From NCBI GenBank assembly GCA_900696465.1, contig CAADGE010000046.1, positions 265,858 through 329,857 of the forward strand: 64,000 nt of DNA, given 5' to 3'. Shown here piece after piece: positions 1 to 8,640 of this stretch (position 1 is the first letter of the stretch; each line of letters starts with the position of its first letter). The DNA comes from an uncultured Planctomycetota bacterium (lineage in GTDB: Bacteria; Planctomycetota; Phycisphaerae; UBA1845; UTPLA1). The notes below the pieces were generated by a model. The model did no database searches, was not told the origin of the DNA, and saw nothing but the letters and a program-made list of their open reading frames with translations. A program made the translations under genes and the position numbers.

Positions 1-301
1 CCAGGACGGGAACAATGAAGAACAGGGCCTGCAAAAATCTCGACTCCGGAAATTCCTCCGGCGGTTCCGCGAAGACCAGGCACCAGGTGTAGTACGTCGC
101 CTTGGGAAGCGAATGTTCCTTCTCAGGTTCCAGATATTGAAATGCGAGTCCGCCGCCAAGGAGAATCGACGCCATGAGCAGCATGCGTATCCGCAGGTGC
201 TTGAAAGCGGCGCGAAGAAAGCACCACTCTCGCCAGAGACGCGATTGATGCAGTCCACGGCGAGCGGACGAGCGGAACGATGAAATGTTTCCGTGGTTCA
301 T
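1..301 (-). CDS. Ion-channel-like membrane protein, N-terminal part (runs off the window)
   Basis: One hundred codons are open from an ATG at 301 down to the left edge, so only the N-terminus is present. A basic N-terminal stretch is followed by a hydrophobic segment (MLLMASILLGGGLAF, about residues 40-54), an exposed loop containing KATYYTWCLVFAEPPEEFP, and the start of a second hydrophobic segment (LQALFFIVPVL). This hydrophobic-loop-hydrophobic order, with the EPPEEFP-type loop, resembles the pore region of TrkA-N or Castor/DMI1-like potassium channels as I remember them. That is an inference from a fragment without the selectivity filter or the NAD-binding domain. It is divergent from recA, with about 285 bases between them. 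Presence of a gene is fairly secure; its function is not. Confidence 0.5.
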   Translation of the reverse strand, partial: MNHGNISSFRSSARRGLHQSRLWREWCFLRAAFKHLRIRMLLMASILLGGGLAFQYLEPEKEHSLPKATYYTWCLVFAEPPEEFPESRFLQALFFIVPVL

Positions 302-490
302 TTCGCCCTGACGCGCCAACGACACCGCCGACTTCGATCGAATCCTCCGACGCCGGCGGCAAGATACGTCGCCGCGTTTCCGGCAACAAGCCGAGCGGCC
401 CTGCCAACTCGCCCGCCGAATGTATAACGCATTGTATTGATAAGACTTACAACCGCAAGCCACATACCTAACATTTTCCTAAAAATACGC

Positions 491-519
491 TTGTCAGCCC
501 GTCGATAACATGGCATGAT
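491..519 (+). promoter_or_regulatory. Candidate sigma70-type promoter of recA
   Basis: TTGTCA (491-496) and CATGAT (514-519) are separated by 17 bases, matching 5 of 6 and 4 of 6 consensus positions, about 60 bases upstream of recA. I looked for a LexA-type operator in 302-585 (CTGT-N8-ACAG or GAAC-N4-GTTC) and saw none. The rest of the 302-585 gap shows no gene. Confidence 0.5.
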
Positions 520-585
520 ACGCTGGGCATTCGAAGGGAACGGCCTTTCGAGCACCGATCATCGCGAACCCTACGCCACGCGGAG

Positions 586-1752
586 ATGCCATCGATGTCA
601 GCCAACACCAGCGACGGCAAACGACAGCAGGCCCTCGACCGGGCCCTTCAGCAGATCGAGAAGACCTACGGCAAAGGTGCCATCATGCAGATGGATGGCT
701 CGGTCGCCGCGGCCAAGGATGGTATCAGCACCGGCGCCCTCTCGCTGGACCTGGCCCTCGGCGGCTTCGGCGTGCCGCGCGGTCGCATCGTCGAAATCTT
801 CGGCCCCGAGTCCAGCGGCAAGACGACCCTTGCCCTGAACATCGTGGCTTCCGCCCAGCGGGCCGACGGCGTCGCCGCGTTTGTCGACGCCGAGCACGCC
901 CTCGACCCCGCCTGGATGAAGCGCTGCGGTGTCAACCCTGAGACCCTGCTTGTCAGCCAGCCCGACTGCGGCGAACAGGCCCTGGAGATCACCGACATGC
1001 TCGTGCGATCCAACGCGGTCGACGTCATCGTCGTGGACTCCGTCGCCGCGCTTACGCCCAAAAGCGAACTCGAAGGAGAGATGGGACAGTCGTCCGTCGG
1101 CGTTCAGGCCCGGCTTATGAGCCAGGGCATGCGCAAGCTCACGGCCGCCATTGCCAAGAGCCGCACCATCGTCATCTTCATCAACCAGATCCGCGAGAAG
1201 ATCGGCGTCATGTTCGGCAACCCGGAAACCACTCCCGGCGGCCGCGCCCTGAAGTTCTACAGCTCCCTGCGCATCGATGTCCGCCGCATCGCCTCCATCA
1301 AGGAGGGCGAGCGCGTCATCGGCAGCCAGGTCAAGGCCCGCGTGGTCAAGAACAAGGTCGCCCCCCCCTTCCGTGAGACAACCTTCGACATCATGTTCGA
1401 CAGCGGCATCAGCCGCGAAGGCGATCTGATTGACCTCGCTGTCAAGCACACGCTCATCGAGAAGCAGGGCGCGTGGCTTCGCTACGGCGATATCCAACTC
1501 GGCCAGGGCAAGGAAAACGCCAAGGTCTTCCTCAAGGACAACCCCGACCTCTGCGACGAAATCCGCCGCAAGGTCCTCGAAGTCAACGGCCTGCTCAACG
1601 GACAGAAAACCGCGGAATCAAAACCGGCAGCCGCCAAAGACGCCGAGGAGACCAGGGTAAAAAAAGCCGAAGCAGCGGTCGTGGGTAAGGGTACGCCGGC
1701 CAAGGGCAAGCCCCCGGTCGCCGGTCGTAAGCCCGCCACGGCCTCACGCTGA
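586..1752 (+). CDS. recA: Recombinase RecA
   Basis: RecA is the DNA-dependent ATPase that forms filaments on single-stranded DNA, drives strand exchange and stimulates LexA self-cleavage. The Walker A motif GPESSGKT is at residues 73-80 and the Walker B region [10 protein letters not shown] near residue 147. The core is canonical through loop L2 ([22 protein letters not shown]). The last 45 or so residues are rich in Lys and Ala instead of ending in the acidic tail usual in proteobacterial RecA. Two start codons are possible, ATG 586 and ATG 595; the second removes only three residues. It is monocistronic, with 227 bases before the next gene. Identification is very secure. Confidence 0.97.
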   Translation: MPSMSANTSDGKRQQALDRALQQIEKTYGKGAIMQMDGSVAAAKDGISTGALSLDLALGGFGVPRGRIVEIFGPESSGKTTLALNIVASAQRADGVAAFVDAEHALDPAWMKRCGVNPETLLVSQPDCGEQALEITDMLVRSNAVDVIVVDSVAALTPKSELEGEMGQSSVGVQARLMSQGMRKLTAAIAKSRTIVIFINQIREKIGVMFGNPETTPGGRALKFYSSLRIDVRRIASIKEGERVIGSQVKARVVKNKVAPPFRETTFDIMFDSGISREGDLIDLAVKHTLIEKQGAWLRYGDIQLGQGKENAKVFLKDNPDLCDEIRRKVLEVNGLLNGQKTAESKPAAAKDAEETRVKKAEAAVVGKGTPAKGKPPVAGRKPATASR

Positions 1753-1979
1753 CGCACCGCCGGCGCACAATCCGCGCGCTCCGAATCTGACGATGGAAGT
1801 ATGCACCGCGCACGCCGGCATGCGCCGCGCGCCGATCACATCGAGCATGCAATTCCTGCCGTTGCTTACGGCTTGGCGAAGATACGACCGGTACCGTCGT
1901 CTGGCACGCAACACCCGCGACCGTGTATCATGCACGAATCAAGGAGTATCTTGGCTGCGCCCCATCATCGAGGATCACC

Positions 1980-3314
1980 ATGACACGACGCCGACCGTCC
2001 ATGCACACATTCATCTGCGTCATCTCGCTGGCGGCCGTCGTCTTCGCCTCCCATCCGACCACGGTACTCTGCGCCGAAGCCCCGATCTGTGGTCGCCTGA
2101 GCGAGATAGACGGCGTTCGCGTCCTGCATCTGTGGGGGTCGTCACACGAACGCGGCTACGCACACGGCTATCTCCTCGGCGAAGACATCCTGCGACTCTT
2201 CGACGGCTACCTGAAGGAAGTCCTTCACGAGGAGGACGCGCTGCGAGACTTCGAACAGGCCTCACGTACTCGCCTCCGCGCGATGAACATTCCGCGGCGC
2301 TATGCCGACGAGCTGCGCGGCATGCTCGCCGGCATTCAGACGCGACTCGGCGACAAGGCCCGGCTTGCCGCGTTTGACCGGCTCATCGAATACGACGACC
2401 TTGTCGCCATCAACTGCATCCCCGAACTGGGTCGCGTGTGCTGCTCTTCCTTCGCTGCGTGGGGCGCGATGACCGCCGACGGCGGCACGATCAGCGGCCG
2501 CAATCTCGACTGGCATCGCCTGCGCACCCTGCGCGGCACACATCTGATCATTGCCTACTGCGATGACGCGCCGAACGAAGCCAAAATCTCAGAACAACAC
2601 GGCTCCCTCGGATGGGTCAGCGTCACCTGGCCCGGCTTCATCGGCTGCCTCACCGGAATGAATGCCGACGGCGTGACCGTCAGCATGCACGACGCCCCCG
2701 GCCCTCGGCCCACCGCTCCGCTCGGCTTCACACCACGCGGCCTCGCATTGCGGCTGGCCATTGAGTCCGCCCGCGGCTCGACAGCATTCGAAGATGTCCG
2801 CGGGGTGCTCGCTTCGCATCTCGCAGCCGTCGGAAACAACGTGCCCGTCACATTCCCATCGATCAGAGGCAAGGCAGCAGCCGTCGTATTCGAATACGAC
2901 GGAGACCTGAAGAACAACATGGGGCTGACCGTCCGCCTCCCCGATCGCGCCGGCAGAAAGAAGTCGGCTGCCGACGCTGCGACGGCATTCCTCACCTGCA
3001 CGAATCATTACGTCAAGCGCGCGGCGCCGACCGCCTGCGAACGGTATGCTCGCATCGACCAGCGCCTCGCTTCGCTGGCCGGAAACGGCAAACCGGTCGA
3101 TCTGCCGGAAGCATGGTCGATTCTCCGAAGCGTCGCCTGTCGGGTCGCCCCCGGTCAGCCACTCGAAACCTACCACAGCGTCGTCTTCGAGCCGAACCGG
3201 CGCGTCATGCATGTTGCCTTCTCATCGGCCGATAAGCCCGCCGCCGACAATCCGCCGATCCGCCTTGATGTCGCTCAATTGCTCGAAGTGCAGAAAGTCT
3301 CCGCAAGTCGTTAG
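1980..3314 (+). CDS. Secreted C45-type (acyltransferase/Ntn-hydrolase) family protein
   Basis: The protein has 444 residues from ATG 1980. This start was chosen because it places a basic n-region (MTRRRPS) directly before a hydrophobic signal-peptide core (FICVISLAAVVFA); an upstream in-frame ATG at 1923 would bury the signal. The mature part has HERGYAHGYLLGEDI near residue 56 and CCSSFAAWGAMTADGG at 154-169, followed by GRNLDW. A Cys with a downstream GRN-D motif is the pattern of the C45 / choloylglycine-hydrolase Ntn superfamily, where the Cys becomes the nucleophile after self-cleavage; here that is probably Cys155. Substrate is unknown; amide or acyl-transfer chemistry outside the cytoplasm is likely. 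It stands alone between recA and cdsA. Confidence 0.6.
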   Translation: MTRRRPSMHTFICVISLAAVVFASHPTTVLCAEAPICGRLSEIDGVRVLHLWGSSHERGYAHGYLLGEDILRLFDGYLKEVLHEEDALRDFEQASRTRLRAMNIPRRYADELRGMLAGIQTRLGDKARLAAFDRLIEYDDLVAINCIPELGRVCCSSFAAWGAMTADGGTISGRNLDWHRLRTLRGTHLIIAYCDDAPNEAKISEQHGSLGWVSVTWPGFIGCLTGMNADGVTVSMHDAPGPRPTAPLGFTPRGLALRLAIESARGSTAFEDVRGVLASHLAAVGNNVPVTFPSIRGKAAAVVFEYDGDLKNNMGLTVRLPDRAGRKKSAADAATAFLTCTNHYVKRAAPTACERYARIDQRLASLAGNGKPVDLPEAWSILRSVACRVAPGQPLETYHSVVFEPNRRVMHVAFSSADKPAADNPPIRLDVAQLLEVQKVSASR

Positions 3315-3363
3315 CGCGGCGCCTGCACTGGCATCGCTCCGCGGCCGCCGCTAATCTTCCCCC

Positions 3364-4281
3364 ATGCTCTGGCAGCGCCTTCTCTTCGGCGGTCTTATGA
3401 TTGCGGCTCTTCTCGGCCTGCTGCATGTCGACGACCGCCTGCCCGAGTGGCTCCGCACGTCCGACGGCGGCCCGCAATGGGACGGCGTGCTCGTCGCTGC
3501 CGTTGTCATGGCACTCATCGTCCTCGCGACGCGAGAGCTCGCCGCGCTCTTCCGCGCCGCCGGTCATCGCCCGCTGGTCGTCTGGCCGGCCATGATCAGC
3601 GCCCTCCTCGTGCTCGTACCGTTTCTCCACCGCAACCGGCTTGCTGGCGGCGCCCTGCCCGCCGATGCGACTGCCGATGGCCAGACCGTAACCCTGCTGG
3701 TCATCGGCCTCTTCGGCACTGCTGTACTGATCGCATCTCGAAAGCAAACACAACGAGCCATCGCAGACCTCTCCGTCTCCCTCTGGCCGATTCTCTACCT
3801 CGGCCTGCTCGGTCAATTCATCGTCGCTTTGCGCACACACCCAACCGGCAGCGCCGGCCTCGTGCTCTACTATGTCGCGACGGTCAAAATCTGCGATATC
3901 GGAGCGTACTTCACCGGGTTGGCCATCGGCCGCCACAAGCTCATCGTCTGGCTCAGTCCCAAGAAGACCTGGGAGGGTCTCATTGGTGGTATCATCGCCT
4001 CCGTCGCCTTCGCCGTCGCCATCGCATGGATGATGTCGCCAGAAACGGCAACCATGACCGCACCCGCCCACGGTCCATGGCCGACCCCCGTGAAAGCCGC
4101 CGTTTTCGGACTGCTCATGGCCCTCTGTGGTCAGGCAGGCGACCTGCTGGAATCCCTCATCAAGCGGGACGCACAGTCAAAAGACTCGGCCCACGCCATA
4201 CCGGCCTTTGGCGGCGTGCTCGATATTCTCGATTCCATCCTGATCACCGCTCCCATTGCGTACCTGGTGCTCCTAAAATAA
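3364..4281 (+). CDS. cdsA: Phosphatidate cytidylyltransferase
   Basis: CdsA makes CDP-diacylglycerol from phosphatidic acid and CTP, the branch point for bacterial phospholipids. The 305-residue protein is almost entirely membrane-embedded, with about eight hydrophobic segments. The conserved C-terminal region is present: CDIGAYFTGLAIGRHKL, then SPKKTWEGLIGG, then SLIKRDAQSKDSAHAIP followed by FGGVLDILDS. The family signature usually reads KR-x4-KD-x5-P-GHGG-x-x-DR-x-D; here His-Gly-Gly is Phe-Gly-Gly and Asp-Arg is Asp-Ile, so the match is good but not perfect. No clear ribosome-binding site precedes ATG 3364. phoH follows 52 bases downstream and may be co-transcribed. Confidence 0.88.
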   Translation: MLWQRLLFGGLMIAALLGLLHVDDRLPEWLRTSDGGPQWDGVLVAAVVMALIVLATRELAALFRAAGHRPLVVWPAMISALLVLVPFLHRNRLAGGALPADATADGQTVTLLVIGLFGTAVLIASRKQTQRAIADLSVSLWPILYLGLLGQFIVALRTHPTGSAGLVLYYVATVKICDIGAYFTGLAIGRHKLIVWLSPKKTWEGLIGGIIASVAFAVAIAWMMSPETATMTAPAHGPWPTPVKAAVFGLLMALCGQAGDLLESLIKRDAQSKDSAHAIPAFGGVLDILDSILITAPIAYLVLLK

Positions 4282-4333
4282 ACACGAAGGCGGATCGGTC
4301 CGACGAACTCCTCGGAAAGGAGCGACGCCCGAC

Positions 4334-5299
4334 TTGGAATTGGTCCTCACACTCGATCTTCCGCTGGATCAGCGCATTCAGCTTTACGGCCCGCAGGATC
4401 GAAACCTCCGCGCCCTCCGGGAGGCCCTCGGCGTAAAAATCTTCGCCCGCGATTCCACCCTCAAGCTCGTCGGCGAAAGCGAAGCCGTCAACAAGACCGC
4501 CTCCGTCATCGACGTGCTCACGGAGAAACTTCGCCACGCCTCAAACCTGGGCGAACACGACCTGTCCGACGCCCTCGTCGAGATCGCCGCACGGCACGCC
4601 CGCCACGACAGCAGCGTCATCCACGTCTTCCGGCAGTCCGCCTCCATCCGCCCGAAGACCCCCGGTCAGGAGGAATACGTCCGCGCCATCGCCGAAAACG
4701 ACCTGTGCTTCTGCCTCGGCCCTGCAGGCACCGGAAAAACCTACCTCGCCGTGGCCATGGCCCTGTCACTGCTCAAAGTCGGCCGGCTCAAGCGCATCGT
4801 CCTCGCACGGCCCGCCGTCGAGGCCGGCGAGAAGCTCGGCTTCCTGCCGGGCGACATGCAGGCCAAGGTCAACCCCTACCTCCGCCCGCTCTTCGACGCC
4901 ATGCACGACATGATGGAGTTCGAGCAGATCAAGCGCTTCATGGTCAACGACGCCATCGAGGTCATCCCCCTGGCCTTCATGCGCGGCCGCACCCTCAACA
5001 ACGCCGCCGTCATCCTCGACGAAGCACAGAACGCCACCATCCAGCAGATGCTCATGTTCCTCACCCGACTCGGTGAACACAGCAAGATGATCATCACCGG
5101 TGACGACAGCCAATCCGACCTCGGCCACTGGTCCAAGAGCGGCCTGGCCGACGCCGTCAAACGCCTCCAGGGCCTCGCCGGCATCAGTGTCGTCCGGCTG
5201 ACACAAGCCGACATCGTCCGTCATAAACTCGTCACCCAGATCGTCCAGGCCTACGCCGACCTCCCCACCGGCCCCGCCACCAGGAAACGCCCCCTGTGA
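4334..5299 (+). CDS. phoH: PhoH-family ATPase (PhoH/PhoL)
   Basis: This is a 321-residue P-loop ATPase of the PhoH/PhoL family, thought to act in RNA metabolism and found near ybeY in many bacteria. An N-terminal KH-like region (residues 1-100) precedes the ATPase core with Walker A GPAGTGKT at 129-136 and Walker B VILDEAQN near 226-233. GRTLNNAAVILDEAQN and ITGDDSQSDL are family hallmarks. The start is TTG 4334, chosen because AAGGAG lies 11 bases upstream at 4317-4322 and no in-frame ATG is near. No ybeY follows in this window; the next plus-strand gene is cas9, and the tracrRNA ends just downstream of the stop codon. Confidence 0.9.
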   Translation: MELVLTLDLPLDQRIQLYGPQDRNLRALREALGVKIFARDSTLKLVGESEAVNKTASVIDVLTEKLRHASNLGEHDLSDALVEIAARHARHDSSVIHVFRQSASIRPKTPGQEEYVRAIAENDLCFCLGPAGTGKTYLAVAMALSLLKVGRLKRIVLARPAVEAGEKLGFLPGDMQAKVNPYLRPLFDAMHDMMEFEQIKRFMVNDAIEVIPLAFMRGRTLNNAAVILDEAQNATIQQMLMFLTRLGEHSKMIITGDDSQSDLGHWSKSGLADAVKRLQGLAGISVVRLTQADIVRHKLVTQIVQAYADLPTGPATRKRPL

Positions 5300-5322
5300 C
5301 ACGCTTCCGGCATCCCGGCGCA

Positions 5323-5460
5323 TAAAAAAAGCCCCCATCGAGGGGGCTTAGCGGGCAGACTCTTTCGAGTTTACCCTGGGCGCTCACAGGGAGCGTTGCC
5401 TTACGCGGACGTTTGTCCACTTACTATGAATTGCGGGACAAGCGTCGCTCAGATACACTA
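5323..5460 (-). ncRNA. tracrRNA of the type II-C CRISPR system
   Basis: Read leftward from about 5459, the RNA opens with an anti-repeat: its first 20 nt (complement of AAGCGTCGCTCAGATACACT at 5440-5459) pair perfectly with the 3' part of the crRNA repeat. After a short bulge, CCCGCAA and CATAGT pair with the 5' part of the repeat, partly through G-U pairs. A stem GGAC-AAAC-GTCC follows, then GCAACGCTC and a CCCTG...CAGGG stem, and finally a terminator hairpin with a U-run. The order anti-repeat, nexus-like stem, GCAACGCUC and terminator resembles the Neisseria-type II-C tracrRNA. It is divergent from cas9 and has its own promoter. Exact ends are inferred from promoter and terminator positions. 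Confidence 0.88.
5324..5349 (-). terminator. Rho-independent terminator of the tracrRNA
   Basis: AAGCCCCC (5329-5336) and GGGGGCTT (5342-5349) form an 8-bp stem with a 5-nt loop. On the minus strand the stem is followed directly by a run of T (complement of 5324-5330), the classic layout for leftward termination. It could also help stop phoH read-through, but on the plus strand no T-run follows. Confidence 0.85.
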
Positions 5461-5465
5461 ATGTC

Positions 5466-5495
5466 ATTCTAGATCGGGCACCATAATTTTGTCAA
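5466..5495 (-). promoter_or_regulatory. Promoter of the tracrRNA
   Basis: On the minus strand a perfect TTGACA (complement of 5490-5495) and TAGAAT (complement of 5466-5471, 5 of 6) are 18 bases apart. The predicted start is at about 5459-5460, exactly where the anti-repeat begins. It lies back to back with cas9, whose ATG is at 5506. Confidence 0.8.
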
Positions 5496-5505
5496 GGGGC
5501 CGCTC

Positions 5506-8500
5506 ATGAACACGTTTAAACACGTGCAACCTTTTGTATTAGGGCTCGATATCGGTGTGGCGTCGATTGGATGGACGCTGATCGGGCTTGATGATTCTGG
5601 TAATCCCGTGCGCTTGCTTCGAACCGGTGCACACACCTTCGATCCAAGTGTCGAAGGCGACATTGAAAGCGGGAGAGACGAGGCACGCGGCGCTGCCCGT
5701 CGAATGGCTCGAATGCCGCGCCGCATGTTCGAGCGTCGGCAGCGCCGGCGTAAAAAACTCTTGCGATTGTTACAGCGATCTGCCCTCTTGCCACCCGGGA
5801 AGATCGGTTCGCCGCAGGAGATTCACGAATACCTGCTTGCGCTCGACACACAACTTCGCAATCGATTCAATCCGAAGAACGAACGCGTAACTTCACATGT
5901 ACTGCCCTATCGACTTCGCGCAGCAGCATTGGACGGGAAACTTGATCCTTATGAACTGGGCCGGGCAATCTACCATCTGGCCCAGCGACGAGGATTCCTC
6001 TCCAATCGCAAATCCCTGAAGAAGGATGAAGACGAAGGTGTCGTCCAGCAGGGCATCACCGAGTTACAGGCGGAAATGAACACCACCGGCGCTCGTACAC
6101 TGGGCGAGTATTTCGCCAGTCTCGACCCGGAACTCGAGCGCATCCGGCGACGATGGACGGCGCGATCCATGTACGTCGATGAGTTCAACCAAATATGGAC
6201 TGCGCAAGGAACGCATCATCCTGAAATATTGACTGACGCGCTGCGGAAGCAAGTCTATCGAGCGATCTTTTTCCAGCGCCCGCTCAAGTCGGCGCGGCAC
6301 CTGATCGGTCGCTGCGAACTCGTCCCCAATGCGCGACGCGCGGCGCTGGCGGACCGGCTCGTGCAGCGTTTCCGCATGTTGCAGAAGGTCAATGATTTGG
6401 AAATCATTCCGCACGACGCCCCGAAGCGTCGGCTGACCGATGTCGAACGCGCCAAGCTCCTCGATGCTCTCAACAAAAACGGCGACCTCACTTTTTCCAG
6501 GATCAAGTCGAAGGCGGTCCTCGAGTTACCCAAGGCGACTACCTTTAATTTCGAGCAGCGCGACGAGGAAAAGAAGCTCCCCGGTCATCGCACGGACGAA
6601 AAAATGCGCGCCGTGTTCGGCGACCGGTGGGACGCTATGGAAGACGAGGAGCGCGATGCCGTCGTTCTTGAAGTCCTGAGCTTCCAGAACCCGGACGCGC
6701 TGGCCCGCCGTGCCGTCAAGGCGTGGGGGCTCGATGAAAAGGCCGCCAGATTGCTGGCCGATACCCGTCTCGAACAGGGCTACGCTTCGCACAGTCGGAG
6801 CGCCCTGAAGAAGCTCGTCGCGAAAATGGAAAACGGCACGCCGTATGCAACAGCACGCCGGGAATTATTCCCGGAGAGCTTCAAGGCGGTCGAGCCAACG
6901 GACAGACTCCCGCCGGTCTACAAGGCGATGGGAGCGATTCGCAATCCGGCCGTTGAGCGCGCATTGACCGAGTTGCGTAAACTCGTGAACGAGATCATCC
7001 GTGTCCACGGTAAGCCCGAGTGCATCCGCATCGAACTCGCTCGCGACCTCAAGCGCGCCCGCAAGGAACGCGAACGCAAGAGCAGGGAAATCGCCGAACA
7101 GACGAAACTGCGCGACCAGGCCAAGGCGAAGATTCTCAGGGATATGAACATCGCTGAACCGAGACGCTCCGACGTGGAGAAAGTCTTGCTTGCCGAGGAG
7201 TGCGGCTGGCAGTGCCCCTACACCGGCCGTCAAATCTCCATGCGCGCGCTCTTCGGCGAACATCCGCAATTCGACATCGAGCACATCATTCCCTTCAGCC
7301 GATCGCTCGACAACAGTTTCCTGAACAAGACGCTCTGCCACCACCAGGAAAACCGCGACCACAAGCGCAATCGAACACCCTTCGAGGCCTACGGCCGCGA
7401 TGAGAAACGATACGACGAAATCCTGGCCCGTGTCCGCCGCTTTCAGGGAAAGGCCGCCGATGCCAAGCTCCGCCGCTTTGAAATGCAGGAAATCCCCGAC
7501 GATTTCGTCAATCGCCAATTGAATGACACCCGTTATGCGTCCCGGCTCGCCGGTGATTACTTGGCAGTCCTCTACGGTGGCCGCAGCGATGCGTCCGGCA
7601 CTCTGCGCATTCAGATCAGCACCGGCGGCATCACCGCCCACCTGCGAAATGAATGGCTGCTCAACAGCATCCTCGGACAGGGCGAAAAGAACCGAGAGGA
7701 CCACCGCCACCACGCCGTAGACGCCCTCGCCGTCGCCCTGGCATCCCCCGGCCTCGTAGCGCGACTCCAACGCGCGGCGGAGAGAGCATCCGATGAGGGC
7801 CGCCGTCTCTTCGCCCGCGTCCCGGAGCCGTGGCCCGGCTTTCTGGAGCAGGCGCGAGAGAAAATCATGGCGATTAACGTCTCCCGTCGACAGGCGAAGA
7901 AACTCGCCGGCGACCTCCATGAAGACACAAACTACAGCAAAGAGTACACGTGGACGGACGAGAACGGGAAAACGAAACCCATCCGCCACGTCAAGAAACG
8001 CATCGACGCCATGAACGAGAGCCAGGTCGACGACATCGTAGACCCCGTTGTTCGGGAAAAAGTCCGCGTCTGGGTCAAGGCCCAGGAAGGCAAGAGCAAG
8101 AAGGAAATCGGCCCGCCACCCACCATCAAGACCCGCGATGGCCGCGAAATCCCCATCAAGTCCGTGCGTATCCGCAAAGTCATCGGCGCCGTCGCGGTCG
8201 GCAAGGGTCCGCGCACGCGTTACGTCAAACCGGGAGCAAACCACCACTCCGTCATCGTCGCCGTCCTCGACAAGGATGGAAACGAAATCGCTTGGGAAGA
8301 CTACCCGGTAACCCGGCTCGAGGTCCACCAGCGCAAGGCCGAAGGGCGGCCGATCATTCAAAAAGACTGGGATCCTGGAAAGGTGTTCAAGTTCACACTG
8401 ACAGCGAATGACTTCTTACTCTTGAAACAGAGAGACGGAGAGGACCTGCTTTGTCGGCTACTTTCATTATCTGAAGGAGCATATGAAGGGCGTGTCCATT

Positions 8501-8640
8501 ACGACGCACGGATGGCGTCCGAAGCGAGAAAAAAAGGAAGCGACGCCAGAATCCGACTAACTGCTGATTCCATGCGACAGCGTCATGCTAGAAAAGTACG
8601 TGTAACCTATCTCGGCGAGATCGTCCCCGCCAATGACTGA
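5506..8640 (+). CDS. cas9: CRISPR-associated endonuclease Cas9, type II-C
   Basis: Cas9 is the RNA-guided double-strand DNA nuclease that uses the crRNA:tracrRNA duplex. At 1044 residues it is in the compact II-C size class. RuvC-I is GLDIGVASIGW (Asp15). The Arg-rich bridge helix spans about 58-92. RuvC-II is IRIELARD (Glu510). The HNH domain contains FDIEHIIPFS with His593 and the paired Asn616. RuvC-III is HHAVDALAVAL (His736, Asp739). All expected catalytic residues are present, so it should be an active nuclease. The C-terminal third should hold the WED and PAM-interacting domains, which cannot be assigned by eye. ATG 5506 precedes MNTFKHVQPF. The stop overlaps the cas1 start by 8 bases. 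Codon use and GC content resemble neighbouring genes. Confidence 0.97.
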   Translation: MNTFKHVQPFVLGLDIGVASIGWTLIGLDDSGNPVRLLRTGAHTFDPSVEGDIESGRDEARGAARRMARMPRRMFERRQRRRKKLLRLLQRSALLPPGKIGSPQEIHEYLLALDTQLRNRFNPKNERVTSHVLPYRLRAAALDGKLDPYELGRAIYHLAQRRGFLSNRKSLKKDEDEGVVQQGITELQAEMNTTGARTLGEYFASLDPELERIRRRWTARSMYVDEFNQIWTAQGTHHPEILTDALRKQVYRAIFFQRPLKSARHLIGRCELVPNARRAALADRLVQRFRMLQKVNDLEIIPHDAPKRRLTDVERAKLLDALNKNGDLTFSRIKSKAVLELPKATTFNFEQRDEEKKLPGHRTDEKMRAVFGDRWDAMEDEERDAVVLEVLSFQNPDALARRAVKAWGLDEKAARLLADTRLEQGYASHSRSALKKLVAKMENGTPYATARRELFPESFKAVEPTDRLPPVYKAMGAIRNPAVERALTELRKLVNEIIRVHGKPECIRIELARDLKRARKERERKSREIAEQTKLRDQAKAKILRDMNIAEPRRSDVEKVLLAEECGWQCPYTGRQISMRALFGEHPQFDIEHIIPFSRSLDNSFLNKTLCHHQENRDHKRNRTPFEAYGRDEKRYDEILARVRRFQGKAADAKLRRFEMQEIPDDFVNRQLNDTRYASRLAGDYLAVLYGGRSDASGTLRIQISTGGITAHLRNEWLLNSILGQGEKNREDHRHHAVDALAVALASPGLVARLQRAAERASDEGRRLFARVPEPWPGFLEQAREKIMAINVSRRQAKKLAGDLHEDTNYSKEYTWTDENGKTKPIRHVKKRIDAMNESQVDDIVDPVVREKVRVWVKAQEGKSKKEIGPPPTIKTRDGREIPIKSVRIRKVIGAVAVGKGPRTRYVKPGANHHSVIVAVLDKDGNEIAWEDYPVTRLEVHQRKAEGRPIIQKDWDPGKVFKFTLTANDFLLLKQRDGEDLLCRLLSLSEGAYEGRVHYDARMASEARKKGSDARIRLTADSMRQRHARKVRVTYLGEIVPAND

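Noticed and set aside
302-585. LexA-type SOS operator upstream of recA
   Set aside because: Neither CTGT-N8-ACAG nor a GAAC-N4-GTTC type palindrome is present.
598-1497. Long reading frame antisense to recA
   Set aside because: It mirrors the third-position GC bias of recA, has no domain pattern and no ribosome-binding site.
6865-8361. 498-codon frame antisense to cas9
   Set aside because: Cas9 motifs on the plus strand are intact throughout; the antisense frame has low-complexity Asp/Ala/Val-rich sequence typical of shadow frames in GC-rich genes.
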